A stretch of 29,499 bases of DNA from contig DHXA01000169.1 in NCBI GenBank assembly GCA_002413455.1, positions 1 to 29,499 on the forward strand, given 5' to 3'. The position numbers and the translations under genes are program-made. This stretch comes from Rhodanobacter sp. UBA5168 (GTDB lineage: Bacteria > Pseudomonadota > Gammaproteobacteria > Xanthomonadales > Rhodanobacteraceae). How positions within the stretch are numbered: position 1 is the stretch's first letter; every line of letters begins with the position of its first letter. Shown in pieces: positions 1 to 8,292 of this stretch. Below the pieces are notes generated by a model. That model was not told the DNA's origin, made no database searches, and was given only the letters and a program-made list of their open reading frames with translations.

Positions 1-422
1 GCCACAAATACCAGCGCACCCACCGTCAGCGGCAACGCCCAGCCCGGCGACAGGCCGAACAGCGACGTGGCGTAGCTGGCAAAAATCGTGGCCACCGCGG
101 CGCTGGAGCCCGAATAGATCACCAGCAGCATGGTCCAGCCGAACAGGAACCCGGCCAGTGGACCGAACGCCTCGCGCAGGTACACATAGGTGCCGCCGGC
201 ATGCGGTCGACGCGCGCCCAGCTCGGCATAACAGAGTGCACCGATCAAGGTGAGTACACCGGCACCGACCCATAGCAGCAGCAGCGCCAGTCCGGATTCG
301 GTGCGCTGCGCGGCGATACCCGGGTTGAGGAAGATGCCGCCGCCGATGATGCCGCCGACGACCACGAGGGCGGCGTCCCACGGGCGCAGGCTGCGCACAT
401 AGCCGGGCTGGTTGTCGTTCAT
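1..422 (-). CDS. APC-family amino acid permease (N-terminal part; runs off left edge)
   Basis: Reverse-strand reading from the ATG at 422 gives an open frame to base 1 with no stop, so only about the first 140 residues are present. It begins MNDNQPGYVRSLRPWDAALV and continues into a glycine-rich first membrane helix (VVGGIIGGGIFLNPG), then further hydrophobic helices with a GALCYAELGARRPHAGGTYV segment. The GIIGxGIF-type helix 1 and the 'YAELG...P.aGG.Y' segment are hallmarks of the APC (amino acid-polyamine-organocation) superfamily of inner-membrane transporters. The substrate cannot be told from this fragment. An in-frame ATG at 455 would add 11 residues; neither start has a convincing ribosome binding site. 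It lies a few dozen bases downstream of the PhzF-like gene on the same strand, so the two are probably cotranscribed. Confidence 0.85.
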   Translation of the reverse strand, partial: MNDNQPGYVRSLRPWDAALVVVGGIIGGGIFLNPGIAAQRTESGLALLLLWVGAGVLTLIGALCYAELGARRPHAGGTYVYLREAFGPLAGFLFGWTMLLVIYSGSSAAVATIFASYATSLFGLSPGWALPLTVGALVFV

Positions 423-491
423 GCGGTGCGTCACCAAGGGCGGGAGGCGCAGCATGGCCGGCGTCGTGCGTGCGGGCAAGCCTGCCGTGTT

Positions 492-1385
492 TCAGCCCAG
501 GCGAAGCTCGCCGCGGATGCCCATGGCGCAGGCACCGCCGATGCTGATGGCGCCGGTCGCCGCGTGGCGCATCACCTCGACATAGCCGTCGCGACCCACC
601 TCGCGCCCCTGGCTCGCGCGGTAGCGCAGGCCGTAGCCAGCGGGGTCGCCGACCTCGGCCAGGAAGGCCATGATCGCAGCGTTGGCGCTGCCGGTGACGG
701 GATCTTCGGGAATGCCATCGGCCGGGCAGAACGCGCGCACGGCCATCGCCGCATCGCCGCCCGCACTACTCGCGGGCTCGCGACCGAACACGCTGATGCC
801 AACCGCTCCGGTGGCCTGGCTGATCGTGGCGATCAACGCCAGATCAGGTTGCAACTGGCGCACGTCCGCGGCGCCGTGCAGATCGCAGACGAGCCAGAGC
901 GGCCCGTTGTCGACCAGCCGCATCCGGGCCTGCGCGAGATCGAGATGCAGGGCCTGCCCCAACTGGACACGTTCGCTCGCGTCGACCATGTGCAGGCGCG
1001 CGGGTGGCGCCTGCACGTGGATGATCCGTTCACTGCCGCTGCCCTCGACGCGCACCGGCAGTAGCCCGGCGGCACACTCCTGCACCAGCTCGAACTTGCC
1101 GGGTGGCACCAGCGCGGATTCGATCGCGGCATACGCGCTGCCCACGCTGGGGTGGCCGGCAAATGGCAGCTCCTGGCGCGGGGTGAAGATGCGTACCCGA
1201 TAATCGGCGCCGGTGCGGGTCGGCGGCAGCAGGAACGTGGTTTCGGAGAGATTGGTCCAGCGCGCGAACGCCTGCATCGTGGCATCGTCCAGATCATCGC
1301 CGTCGATCACCACGGCCAGCGCATTGCCGAGCAGCGGCAGGCGGGAGAACACATCGAGCTGCATGAAACGGCGAGTGCGCGGCAT
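492..1385 (-). CDS. PhzF-family isomerase/epimerase-like protein
   Basis: The 297-residue product has the PhzF fold signature. It starts with the Q-L-D-V-F strand (residues 9-13), followed by NLSETTFLL, whose Glu48 aligns with the catalytic glutamate of Pseudomonas PhzF. GHPSVGSAY lies at about residues 77-85, and EDPVTGSANAAI near residue 230 begins the second half of the pseudo-symmetric fold. Length is normal for the family. PhzF itself isomerises dihydro-hydroxyanthranilate in phenazine synthesis, but most genomic homologues have no known substrate and nothing here suggests a phenazine cluster. The ATG at 1385 is preceded by GGAA at a reasonable distance; an internal start at 1364 (MQLDVF) is also plausible. 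It probably forms an operon with the downstream amino acid permease, which would suit a role on an amino-acid-like compound (inference). Confidence 0.93.
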   Translation of the reverse strand: MPRTRRFMQLDVFSRLPLLGNALAVVIDGDDLDDATMQAFARWTNLSETTFLLPPTRTGADYRVRIFTPRQELPFAGHPSVGSAYAAIESALVPPGKFELVQECAAGLLPVRVEGSGSERIIHVQAPPARLHMVDASERVQLGQALHLDLAQARMRLVDNGPLWLVCDLHGAADVRQLQPDLALIATISQATGAVGISVFGREPASSAGGDAAMAVRAFCPADGIPEDPVTGSANAAIMAFLAEVGDPAGYGLRYRASQGREVGRDGYVEVMRHAATGAISIGGACAMGIRGELRLG

Positions 1386-1507
1386 GGCGATTCCGGCGGG
1401 TCAAATGCCGGACGATGCCACTCGCAAGCGCACGTCACAAGGGGGAGCGACCGGCCCGCATGCGCCCGGTGGGTTGCAGCAAGCGAAGGTTCCGAGACGC
1501 CAGCAAG

Positions 1508-1541
1508 CACGAAGCCGACGCCTTGCGGCGTCGGCTTCGTG
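1508..1541 (-). terminator. Strong stem-loop after the S53 peptidase gene
   Basis: A perfect 15-bp inverted repeat (CACGAAGCCGACGCC / GGCGTCGGCTTCGTG) with a TTGC loop lies 22 bases beyond the stop codon of the S53 peptidase and before the PhzF gene. The position suits a transcription terminator for the minus-strand peptidase gene. No clear U-run follows on the minus strand, so it may instead work as an mRNA 3'-end stabilising hairpin. Confidence 0.7.
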
Positions 1542-1563
1542 TGCAGCGCGCCCGCAAGGGCGG

Positions 1564-3468
1564 TTAGAACACACCGAGGAATATGGCCAGATTGGTCACG
1601 TTGAGCGTGCCGATGCCGGCGCCCGGCTCGTATCCGTTCTTGCCGGCGTAGAACCAGTTGTCGCCCGAGCGGATGTCATTGAAGGCCGAGAAGGGGCCAT
1701 AGCCAAAGATGTTCTGCAGCGCGTAGACCTGTGGATTCCAGAAGCCCACGCGGCCCCGGGTCGATTGCCTCAGCAGGGCGCTGATGCCATTGAGTTGTGG
1801 CGCGACGAAACTGGTGCCGCCGGAGAATGTCAGCAGGCCCGGGCCATCGAGCGACGAGACGAGGCTGTAGCCGGTCTCCGGATCGGCATTCAGCGAAACG
1901 TCCGGTTCGTTGCGGCCGTGGTAGTTCTTCGGCAGCGTGTAGTTGATGCCGAACTGCGGGAAGAGCAGGGTCTGGTTTTTCTCGCTCTTGCGGATGCCGG
2001 CAGTGAACTGTTGATAGCGGGGCACCGGCCAGAACACGCTCACGCCGCCGCCGCCGCCGACCGAAAACACTTGATCGGTGATATCCACGCCGAAATTGGT
2101 CTGGAAGTACTGGGAGATGTAATCCCAGCCCCAGACGCTTTCCTTGGTGATCGACGCCGTCGGGCCGCCGCTGAAGCTGTAGGAGAACGGCACGGTGGTG
2201 CCGCCTGCGGCGGTGATGAAGGGATCGGACCCCGGGGCGTCGGCGGTGAGTGGCGGCGGTACGGGGTCGGTGAGCAGCCCGCCCAGTCCGCGCACCGTGT
2301 CGTAGGCGCCCGAATCACCCGAGGTCGCGAACATCGAGATGCCCTGCGCGGCCGCCTCCAGGAAGACCTGGTGGAACGCGCGCAGTTCGGACGTGAAGTC
2401 GACACCGCCGTTGGTCTGCGGGAAGTAGAAGATTTCCGGCGAGCCCCAGCTTACCGACAGGCTGTCGACCTTGTTGTCGGACACCGCCCGGTTGAACACG
2501 TCGAAGAAGCCCGCATCGGTATTCGGAGCGTCGTACACAATGATGTCAGCCCACGGCGCCACGCCGCCGGATTGCTCGACGTCGAGCGACGTCTCGCCCG
2601 AACCGGCCGCGCCGCTGAGCGGTCCACCGCCGTCCACATGCACCTGGGTGATCCGGTTGGGCTTCACGCCCAGGCCGATCGTGCTCCAGTAGGCGTACGC
2701 ATCGGCGGGGATGAAATTCGCCAGGGTGGCGATGCCGATGGTCGAACCCTTGCCGTTCACGCCGACCTTGTATAGCGGGTTGATATTGTAGCGATTGGCC
2801 ACGTCACCCACGGTGAATTCGCCGATCGTGCAGGTAGCGGTGGGATTGCCGGTGCACGTCGCGGCGGGTGCCGCGCTCCTGGCCAGGGCGTTGGCGCTGG
2901 GGCCTGGCTGTGGCGGCAGAATCGCCTTGACGTGGTGCGAGTGATAACGCGCCTCGCTGCTCAGGCCCGATGCCACCACCAGCGTGCCGGAAATCGCTGC
3001 AGGAACGGTGGGCGTCGCATTCGGTTGATGGAAGGTTGTTCCATCGCTGTTCCGGTAATCGTGGATCGAGGTACGGAAGGCCGCGTTGAATTGTCCGATC
3101 GTGCCACTGACCTTGATGGCCAGGTGATTCGGCAGGAGTTCGGCCTGAGAGAGTCCCTGCTGCTTCAGGAATGCCTGGACCCTGGCGATCTCGCCGGCGG
3201 TGGCGCCGTAGCGGTCGGCAAACTCCGCGGTGGTGAGAAAGCGGTGGAACGAGGGACTGCCGCGGGTGACTGTGCTGTAGATGTACCGTTCCAGCGCGTC
3301 CTGATTGTGCAGCCCGAGCACCAGCGTGACGTTCATCGTCTGGCCCGGATTGCTTGCCCCGAGATCGGCCGGGGCCGAGCCATCGGCAGCGAACCCGACG
3401 GTGGCGTAGCCGCAAAGCAGCAGCGCCAGGGAAGTCGCGAGCGACTTGCGTTGCAAGTTCTTGAGCAT
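1564..3468 (-). CDS. Secreted S53 family (sedolisin/kumamolisin-type) serine-carboxyl peptidase with pro-domain
   Basis: The chosen ATG at 3468 follows a good ribosome binding site (GGAGAAACAGAC-ATG) and opens a Sec signal peptide (MLKNLQRKSLATSLALLLCG, ending AFA|AD-like). A longer frame upstream to 3603 lacks these features. The 634-residue product has an N-terminal pro-kumamolisin activation domain (about residues 40-190, with 'RYIYSTVTRGSPSFHRFLT') and a catalytic domain. The S53 catalytic set is visible: Glu and Asp four residues apart in GETSLDVEQ (around 290), the oxyanion Asp in SGDSGAYD (around 383), and the Ser in SGGTSFVAPQ (around 548). A Ca-site-like C-terminus follows (DIRSGDN...GAGIGTLNV). 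These enzymes are usually active at acid pH and auto-process on export. It is monocistronic as judged by its terminator and a long divergent gap upstream. Confidence 0.95.
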   Translation of the reverse strand: MLKNLQRKSLATSLALLLCGYATVGFAADGSAPADLGASNPGQTMNVTLVLGLHNQDALERYIYSTVTRGSPSFHRFLTTAEFADRYGATAGEIARVQAFLKQQGLSQAELLPNHLAIKVSGTIGQFNAAFRTSIHDYRNSDGTTFHQPNATPTVPAAISGTLVVASGLSSEARYHSHHVKAILPPQPGPSANALARSAAPAATCTGNPTATCTIGEFTVGDVANRYNINPLYKVGVNGKGSTIGIATLANFIPADAYAYWSTIGLGVKPNRITQVHVDGGGPLSGAAGSGETSLDVEQSGGVAPWADIIVYDAPNTDAGFFDVFNRAVSDNKVDSLSVSWGSPEIFYFPQTNGGVDFTSELRAFHQVFLEAAAQGISMFATSGDSGAYDTVRGLGGLLTDPVPPPLTADAPGSDPFITAAGGTTVPFSYSFSGGPTASITKESVWGWDYISQYFQTNFGVDITDQVFSVGGGGGVSVFWPVPRYQQFTAGIRKSEKNQTLLFPQFGINYTLPKNYHGRNEPDVSLNADPETGYSLVSSLDGPGLLTFSGGTSFVAPQLNGISALLRQSTRGRVGFWNPQVYALQNIFGYGPFSAFNDIRSGDNWFYAGKNGYEPGAGIGTLNVTNLAIFLGVF

Positions 3469-3882
3469 GTCTGTTTCTCCAAGGGTAGAAGCGGCGCCGG
3501 TTGCGCGCGTTGGCGTCACGGTGTGTGGCGCCTCGTTTCCGGCAGGTCGTGAGCCATCTGGTCGAATCGATCCCCAACACCCAGTCGTGGCCCCTGAAGA
3601 CACTCCGCGCCTGGTCGGGCCAGCCTAGTCCCGTGCGCCCGTGCTTGGAAGAGTCCAGCCAAAGAAAAACGTGAAGGTATTGCGAAGCCCGCTTGGTTTT
3701 TCCGCCATTCCGGCTGACGGCAGCTTCTGCCAGCGGCCGTGGGCATGGCGCGGGATCCGGTGCTGCGCCACGGAACCCCCGGCAGCCTTCGGCCGCCACC
3801 CGGTTTTGCGGCACAATGAGAGGGTTGTGCGTCGCGAACAGCCGTTTGCGGCGTGGTATTTCCCCGACCTGAAGCCGCCCCA
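3469..3882. other. Divergent intergenic region between S53 peptidase and fumarase genes
   Basis: This 414-base gap must hold the 5' regions and promoters of both divergent genes. I see no credible small gene. A short hairpin (GGCAG-CTT-CTGCC, 3719-3731) is present, and there is an AT-richer patch around 3655-3710. No promoter close enough to consensus could be assigned to either strand. The fumarase start has no obvious Shine-Dalgarno sequence. Confidence 0.5.
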
Positions 3883-5397
3883 ATGACCATCATCAAACAA
3901 GCCGACCTGATCCAGTCCGTAGCCGACGCGTTGCAATACATCAGCTACTACCACCCGGTCGACTACATCAAGGGACTCGCGGCTGCGTACGAGCGCGAGG
4001 AAAGCCCGGCCGCGAAGGATGCGATGGCGCAGATCCTGATCAACTCGCGCATGGCTGCCGAAGGTCACCGGCCGTTGTGCCAGGACACCGGCATCGTCAC
4101 CGTGTTCCTCAAGGTCGGCATGGGCGTGCAGTGGGACGCCACTATGTCGCTGGAGGACATGGTCAACGAGGGCGTGCGGCGTGCCTACAACGACCCGGAC
4201 AACAAGCTGCGCGCCAGCATCCTGGCCGATCCGGCCGGCAGGCGCATCAACACGAAGGACAACACGCCGGCGATCATCCATGTCTCGATCGTGCCGGGCG
4301 ACAAGCTCGACGTGATCGTGGCGGCCAAGGGTGGTGGCTCCGAGGCGAAATCGAAATTCGCCATGCTCAACCCGTCCGACTCGATCGTGGACTGGGTGCT
4401 CAAGACTGTGCCCACGATGGGCGCAGGCTGGTGTCCGCCGGGCATGCTCGGCATCGGTATCGGCGGCACGGCCGAGAAGGCGATGCTGATGGCGAAAGAA
4501 GCATTGATGGAGCCGATCGACATCCAGGAGCTGATCGCGCGCGGCCCGCAGAACCGTGCCGAGGAATTGCGAATCGAACTGTTCGACAAGGTCAACGCGC
4601 TGGGCATCGGCGCGCAGGGCCTGGGCGGCCTCACCACCGTGCTCGACATCAAGGTCAAGGATTACCCGACCCATGCGGCGAACCTGCCGGTGGCGCTGAT
4701 CCCGAACTGCGCGGCCACGCGCCACGCGCATGTCACGCTGGACGGCAGCGGGCCGGCGATGCTCGATCCGCCGTCGCTGGAAGACTGGCCCAAACTCACC
4801 TACGACGCCTCGAAAGGCCGCCGGGTGAATCTCGACACGGTGACCAAGGACGACGTCGCCAGCTGGAAGCCGGGCGAGACGCTGCTGCTCAACGGCAAGC
4901 TGCTGACCGGTCGCGATGCCGCGCACAAGCGCATGGTCGAGATGTTGAACAAGGGCGAGCCGCTGCCGGTCGATTTCAGGGGCCGCTTCATCTACTACGT
5001 CGGTCCGGTCGATCCGGTGCGCGACGAAGTGGTCGGCCCGGCGGGCCCCACTACCGCGACACGGATGGACAAGTTTACCGAACAGGTGCTTGCGCAAACC
5101 GGCCTGCTCGGCATGGTCGGCAAGGCCGAGCGCGGGCCGGCGGCGATCGAGGCGATCAAGAAGCACCGTTCGGTTTACTTGATGGCGGTCGGCGGCGCGG
5201 CTTATCTGGTGGCCAAGGCGATCAAGGCCGCCCGCGTGGTCGGTTTTGCCGACCTGGGCATGGAAGCGATCTACGAATTCACCGTGCAGGATATGCCGGT
5301 GACCGTGGCCGTCGACTCGCTGGGCAGCTCGGTGCACCAGACCGGCCCGCGCGAATGGCAGGCACGCATCGGCAAGATTCCTGTAGTCATCCAATAA
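3883..5397 (+). CDS. fumA: Class I (iron-sulfur) fumarate hydratase
   Basis: This enzyme catalyses reversible hydration of fumarate to L-malate in the TCA cycle in the cytoplasm. The 504-residue product carries the fused alpha and beta regions of the single-chain class I family. The three cysteines that bind the oxygen-sensitive [4Fe-4S] cluster are Cys66 (CQDTGIV), Cys184 (GWCPPGM) and Cys276 (PNCAATRHAH). Their spacing is close to that of E. coli FumA. The C-terminal half contains GPTTATRMDKF and the beta-domain KHRSVYLMAVGGAAYL segment. The ATG at 3883 (MTIIKQADLIQSV) is preferred over a GTG at 3853, which would add a non-conserved decapeptide. It is alone on its transcript as far as can be seen; a small GC-rich hairpin and a repeat copy follow the stop. 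Confidence 0.97.
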   Translation: MTIIKQADLIQSVADALQYISYYHPVDYIKGLAAAYEREESPAAKDAMAQILINSRMAAEGHRPLCQDTGIVTVFLKVGMGVQWDATMSLEDMVNEGVRRAYNDPDNKLRASILADPAGRRINTKDNTPAIIHVSIVPGDKLDVIVAAKGGGSEAKSKFAMLNPSDSIVDWVLKTVPTMGAGWCPPGMLGIGIGGTAEKAMLMAKEALMEPIDIQELIARGPQNRAEELRIELFDKVNALGIGAQGLGGLTTVLDIKVKDYPTHAANLPVALIPNCAATRHAHVTLDGSGPAMLDPPSLEDWPKLTYDASKGRRVNLDTVTKDDVASWKPGETLLLNGKLLTGRDAAHKRMVEMLNKGEPLPVDFRGRFIYYVGPVDPVRDEVVGPAGPTTATRMDKFTEQVLAQTGLLGMVGKAERGPAAIEAIKKHRSVYLMAVGGAAYLVAKAIKAARVVGFADLGMEAIYEFTVQDMPVTVAVDSLGSSVHQTGPREWQARIGKIPVVIQ

Positions 5398-5428
5398 AAG
5401 CGGTGCGCGCAGCGCACGCCGTTGCCTG

Positions 5429-5463
5429 CTCTCCCCCCGGGAGAGGATTGAGGTGAGGGTGCG
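5429..5463 (+). repeat. Intergenic palindromic repeat, copy A (CTCTCCC/GGGAGAG with GAGGTGAGGG tail)
   Basis: A 7-bp inverted repeat (CTCTCCC, 5429-5435; GGGAGAG, 5439-5445) is followed by ATTGAGGTGAGGGTGCG. The same hairpin-plus-tail unit occurs at 8218-8252 in the same orientation and at 8632-8669 inverted. Such units are common between genes in xanthomonads and other proteobacteria. This copy follows the fumarase stop, preceded by a smaller GTGCGC-GCA-GCGCAC hairpin at 5403-5417, and may help end that transcript. Confidence 0.8.
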
Positions 5464-5481
5464 TGGCTTGCGAAAATTTGT

Positions 5482-5495
5482 TTTAGAAGTCTAAA
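5482..5495. promoter_or_regulatory. Perfect 14-bp palindrome upstream of the AK-DapDC gene (operator candidate)
   Basis: TTTAGA-AG-TCTAAA is a perfect palindrome in an unusually AT-rich patch of the 193-base gap before the lysine-pathway fusion gene. A weak promoter can be drawn over it: TTGCGA at 5468-5473 and TCTAAA at 5490-5495, 16 bases apart. The palindrome would then cover the -10 element. A second, weaker hairpin (TGCGGC at 5511, GCCGCA at 5537) lies in the presumed leader. The cognate regulator is unknown. Confidence 0.45.
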
Positions 5496-5590
5496 CGTCC
5501 AAACATGAAATGCGGCGAGACCATTGCAATTGTTTTGCCGCAGCGCAACACTGAAGGGCGTTTTCCCCCAGCCATCCATAGCGAATACCC

Positions 5591-8206
5591 GTGAACCCGC
5601 CCAGCCTCGCACCGTTGTCCGAAGACGCCCCCTGGATCGTGATGAAGTTCGGCGGCACCAGCGTGGCCACGCTGCCGCGCTGGCAGAACATCCTGGAGCT
5701 GGTGGCCAGCCGTCGTGCCGAAGGTGCGCGCGTGGTGGTGGTGGTCTCCGCGCTGTCCGGTATCACCGATGCACTCAAGCAACTGTGCAGGCACGGCGAT
5801 CGCGGCCTGCGCGTGGAGTCGGCCAAGCTCATCGTGCAGCGGCACTATGAGCTGCTCGAGCACATGCAGCTGTCGCTGCCGGACACGCTCAGCGATCGGC
5901 TCGGGGACCTGGCCAGGCTGGCCGACGAGGGCGCCACAACACTGGGTGAGCTGGCCTGGCAGGCGCAGGTGCAGGCGCATGGCGAGTTGATGTCCAGCGC
6001 GCTCGGTGCCGCCTTTCTCAGCCACAGCGGGTTGCCCACGCACTGGCTGGATGCGCGCGAGTGCCTGGCCGCGGTCGCGCTGCCGAACCAGAACGAACGC
6101 ACCCGGCTCTTGTCGGCCATGGTCGAGGCGAGACCCGACCCCGCTCTTGGCGCGCGGCTGGCCGCGCTCGGCGACGTGTTCATCACGCAGGGTTTCATTG
6201 CCCGCGAATCGCGTGGTCGCACGGTGCTGCTGGGCCGCGGCGGCTCGGATACCTCGGCCGCGTATTTCGGAGCGCTGCTGAAGGCGCAGCGGGTGGAGAT
6301 CTGGACCGACGTGGCCGGCATGTTCACCGCCAACCCGCACCAGGTGCCGGGTGCGCGCCTGCTGCAGCGGCTGGACTACGAAGAAGCGCAGGAAATCGCC
6401 TCCACCGGCGCCAAGGTGCTGCATCCGCGCTGCCTGTCACCGCTGCGCGAACCGCGCGTGCCGCTGCTGATCAAGGACACCAACCGACCCGAGCTGGACG
6501 GCACCGTGATCGGTCCCGAGATCCGCGCGCATGCGCCCAGCGTCAAGGCGATCAGCGCGCGCAAGGGCATCACCCTGGTGTCGATGGAATCGGTCGGCAT
6601 GTGGCAGCAGGTCGGCTTTCTCGCCGACGTGTTCACGCACTTCAAGCAGCATGGCCTGTCGGTGGACCTGATCGGTTCGGCCGAGACCAATGTCACCGTG
6701 TCGCTCGATCCCACCGAAAACCTGCTTGATTCCGACGCGATCGCAGCGCTGGCCACCGACCTGGCCAAGGTGTGCCGGGTCAAGGTGATCGCGCCGTGCG
6801 CGGCGATCACCCTGGTCGGTCGTGGCATGCGCTCGCTGCTGCATACCTTGTCCGGCGTGCTGGCCGAGTTCGGCCAGTTGCGCGTGCACATGATTTCGCA
6901 ATCGTCGAACAACTTGAACCTCACCTTCGTGGTGGACGAGGAAGTGGTCGATGCGCTGCTGCCGCACCTGCACGATCTGCTGATCGCCGCCGGTGCGTTG
7001 CGCACCGATGACAGCGCGTTGTTCGGTCCGAGCTGGCAGACCTTGTACGGCACGGGCGAAGCGCCTGGTGCGGTCGCCGCATGGTGGCGCGAAGTGGAGG
7101 AGCGGCAACGGCTGCTGGAACTGGCGGCCGAGACCACGCCGCGCTATGTCTACCATCTGCCCACGGTGCGCCAGCAGGCGCGCGCGCTGAAGTCGCTGGC
7201 CGCGGTCGACCGCCTGCATTACGCGGTGAAGGCGAATACCCACCCGGCGATCCTGCGTGTGCTGGCGGCGGAAGGTTTCGCGTTCGAATGCGTCTCGCCG
7301 GGCGAGCTGGAAGCGGTTAGTGCGATCGTGCCGGAAGCTACGCCATTGCTGTTCACGCCGAACTTCGCGCCGCGCGAAGACTACGTTTACGCGCTGGGCA
7401 CCCGCGCCACGATCACGCTCGACGCACTGCACCCGTTGCAGCATTGGGGCGAGCTGTTCCGCGGTCGCGACATCGTGCTGCGGATGGATCTGGGTCGTGG
7501 CCTGGGCCATCACGAGAAGGTGCGCACCGGCGGCAGCGGCAGCAAATTCGGTCTGCCGCTGGACCAGCTCGCTGCGTTCCTGCAACTGGCCGATGCGCAT
7601 GGCGCCACGGTGCGCGGCCTGCACGCCCATCTGGGTTCGGGCGTGCTCGATGCCAGTCATTGGGGCGAGGTATATGTGCAGCTGGCCAGCCTGGCCGAAC
7701 GCATCGGCAGCGTGGCGTTTCTCAATATCGGCGGCGGCCTCGGCGTGCCGTCGCATCCGGGCGAGGCGCCGCTGGACATGGTCGAACTCGACCGGGTGCT
7801 GCGCGAGGTCAAGGCCGCCTATCCGCAATATCAGTTGTGGATGGAGCCAGGTCGTTACCTGGTCGCCGACGCCGGTGTGCTGCTGGCGTGCGCGACCCAG
7901 CAGAAAGACAAGGGCGCGTTTCGTTATCTCGGCGTCGATACCGGCATGAACAGCCTGATCCGTCCCGCGCTGTACGACGCCTGGCACGAGATCGTCAACC
8001 TGAGCCGACTGGATGAGCCTTCCACCGCGCTGTACCAGGTGGTCGGTCCGATCTGCGAGAGTGGCGACGTGCTGGGCACCGACCGCCGCCTGCCCGAAGC
8101 GCAGGAGGGCGACGTGATGCTGATCGCGCAGACCGGCGCCTACGGCAAGGTGATGTCCTCGCATTACAACCTGCGCGACGAAGCCGACGAGATCGTGATC
8201 GAGTGA
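5591..8206 (+). CDS. Bifunctional aspartate kinase / diaminopimelate decarboxylase
   Basis: This 871-residue fusion joins the first and last enzymes of the DAP/lysine pathway. The N-terminal half is an aspartate kinase: KFGGTS at residues 19-24, VVVVSALSGITDA, and a GRGGSDTSA substrate-site segment. Regulatory ACT domains follow (about residues 320-470, including GITLVSMESVG and 'LIGSAETNVTVSLD'). The C-terminal half (from about 510) is a fold-type III PLP decarboxylase. The Schiff-base Lys547 is in HYAVKANTHP, followed by HAHLGSGV, NIGGGLGVP, EPGRYLVADAG and CESGDVL (Cys822), the dimer-interface active-site loop. This gene architecture is characteristic of xanthomonads. The GTG at 5591 is used; an ATG at 5642 would cut into the KFGGTS strand. 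Lysine feedback through the ACT domains is expected from the family. It lies upstream of murL/murD2, also cell-wall precursor genes. Confidence 0.96.
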   Translation: MNPPSLAPLSEDAPWIVMKFGGTSVATLPRWQNILELVASRRAEGARVVVVVSALSGITDALKQLCRHGDRGLRVESAKLIVQRHYELLEHMQLSLPDTLSDRLGDLARLADEGATTLGELAWQAQVQAHGELMSSALGAAFLSHSGLPTHWLDARECLAAVALPNQNERTRLLSAMVEARPDPALGARLAALGDVFITQGFIARESRGRTVLLGRGGSDTSAAYFGALLKAQRVEIWTDVAGMFTANPHQVPGARLLQRLDYEEAQEIASTGAKVLHPRCLSPLREPRVPLLIKDTNRPELDGTVIGPEIRAHAPSVKAISARKGITLVSMESVGMWQQVGFLADVFTHFKQHGLSVDLIGSAETNVTVSLDPTENLLDSDAIAALATDLAKVCRVKVIAPCAAITLVGRGMRSLLHTLSGVLAEFGQLRVHMISQSSNNLNLTFVVDEEVVDALLPHLHDLLIAAGALRTDDSALFGPSWQTLYGTGEAPGAVAAWWREVEERQRLLELAAETTPRYVYHLPTVRQQARALKSLAAVDRLHYAVKANTHPAILRVLAAEGFAFECVSPGELEAVSAIVPEATPLLFTPNFAPREDYVYALGTRATITLDALHPLQHWGELFRGRDIVLRMDLGRGLGHHEKVRTGGSGSKFGLPLDQLAAFLQLADAHGATVRGLHAHLGSGVLDASHWGEVYVQLASLAERIGSVAFLNIGGGLGVPSHPGEAPLDMVELDRVLREVKAAYPQYQLWMEPGRYLVADAGVLLACATQQKDKGAFRYLGVDTGMNSLIRPALYDAWHEIVNLSRLDEPSTALYQVVGPICESGDVLGTDRRLPEAQEGDVMLIAQTGAYGKVMSSHYNLRDEADEIVIE

Positions 8207-8217
8207 CGCTTCTGCCT

Positions 8218-8252
8218 CCTCTCCCCTTCGGGGAGAGGACTGAGGTGAGGGG
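8218..8252 (+). repeat. Intergenic palindromic repeat, copy B
   Basis: CCTCTCCCC (8218-8226), a three-base loop, GGGGAGAGG (8230-8238), then ACTGAGGTGAGGGGC. It begins 11 bases after the AK-DapDC stop, in the same orientation as copy A and opposite to copy C. It forms the left border of the DUF559 gene and may act as a terminator or 3'-end hairpin for the upstream gene. Confidence 0.85.
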
Positions 8253-8292
8253 CCGATCTTGCCAAGGTTCAACATCAGGAGAGCTTTCAAGG

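Noticed and set aside
1213..2775. Long plus-strand frame of 520 codons opposite the S53 peptidase.
   Set aside because: Arg/Ala/Gly-rich mirror frame of a clearly recognisable minus-strand gene; typical of high-GC DNA.
3625..5394. Long minus-strand frame of 589 codons opposite fumarase.
   Set aside because: Composition is His/Arg/Asp-rich antisense shadow; the plus strand encodes an intact enzyme with all three cluster cysteines.
5485..5500. AGAAGTCT-AAACGTCC resembles two tandem MetJ met-boxes (AGACGTCT).
   Set aside because: The second box matches only six of eight bases, MetJ is not expected in xanthomonads, and the downstream gene is lysine/DAP rather than methionine-specific. The plain palindrome is the safer description.
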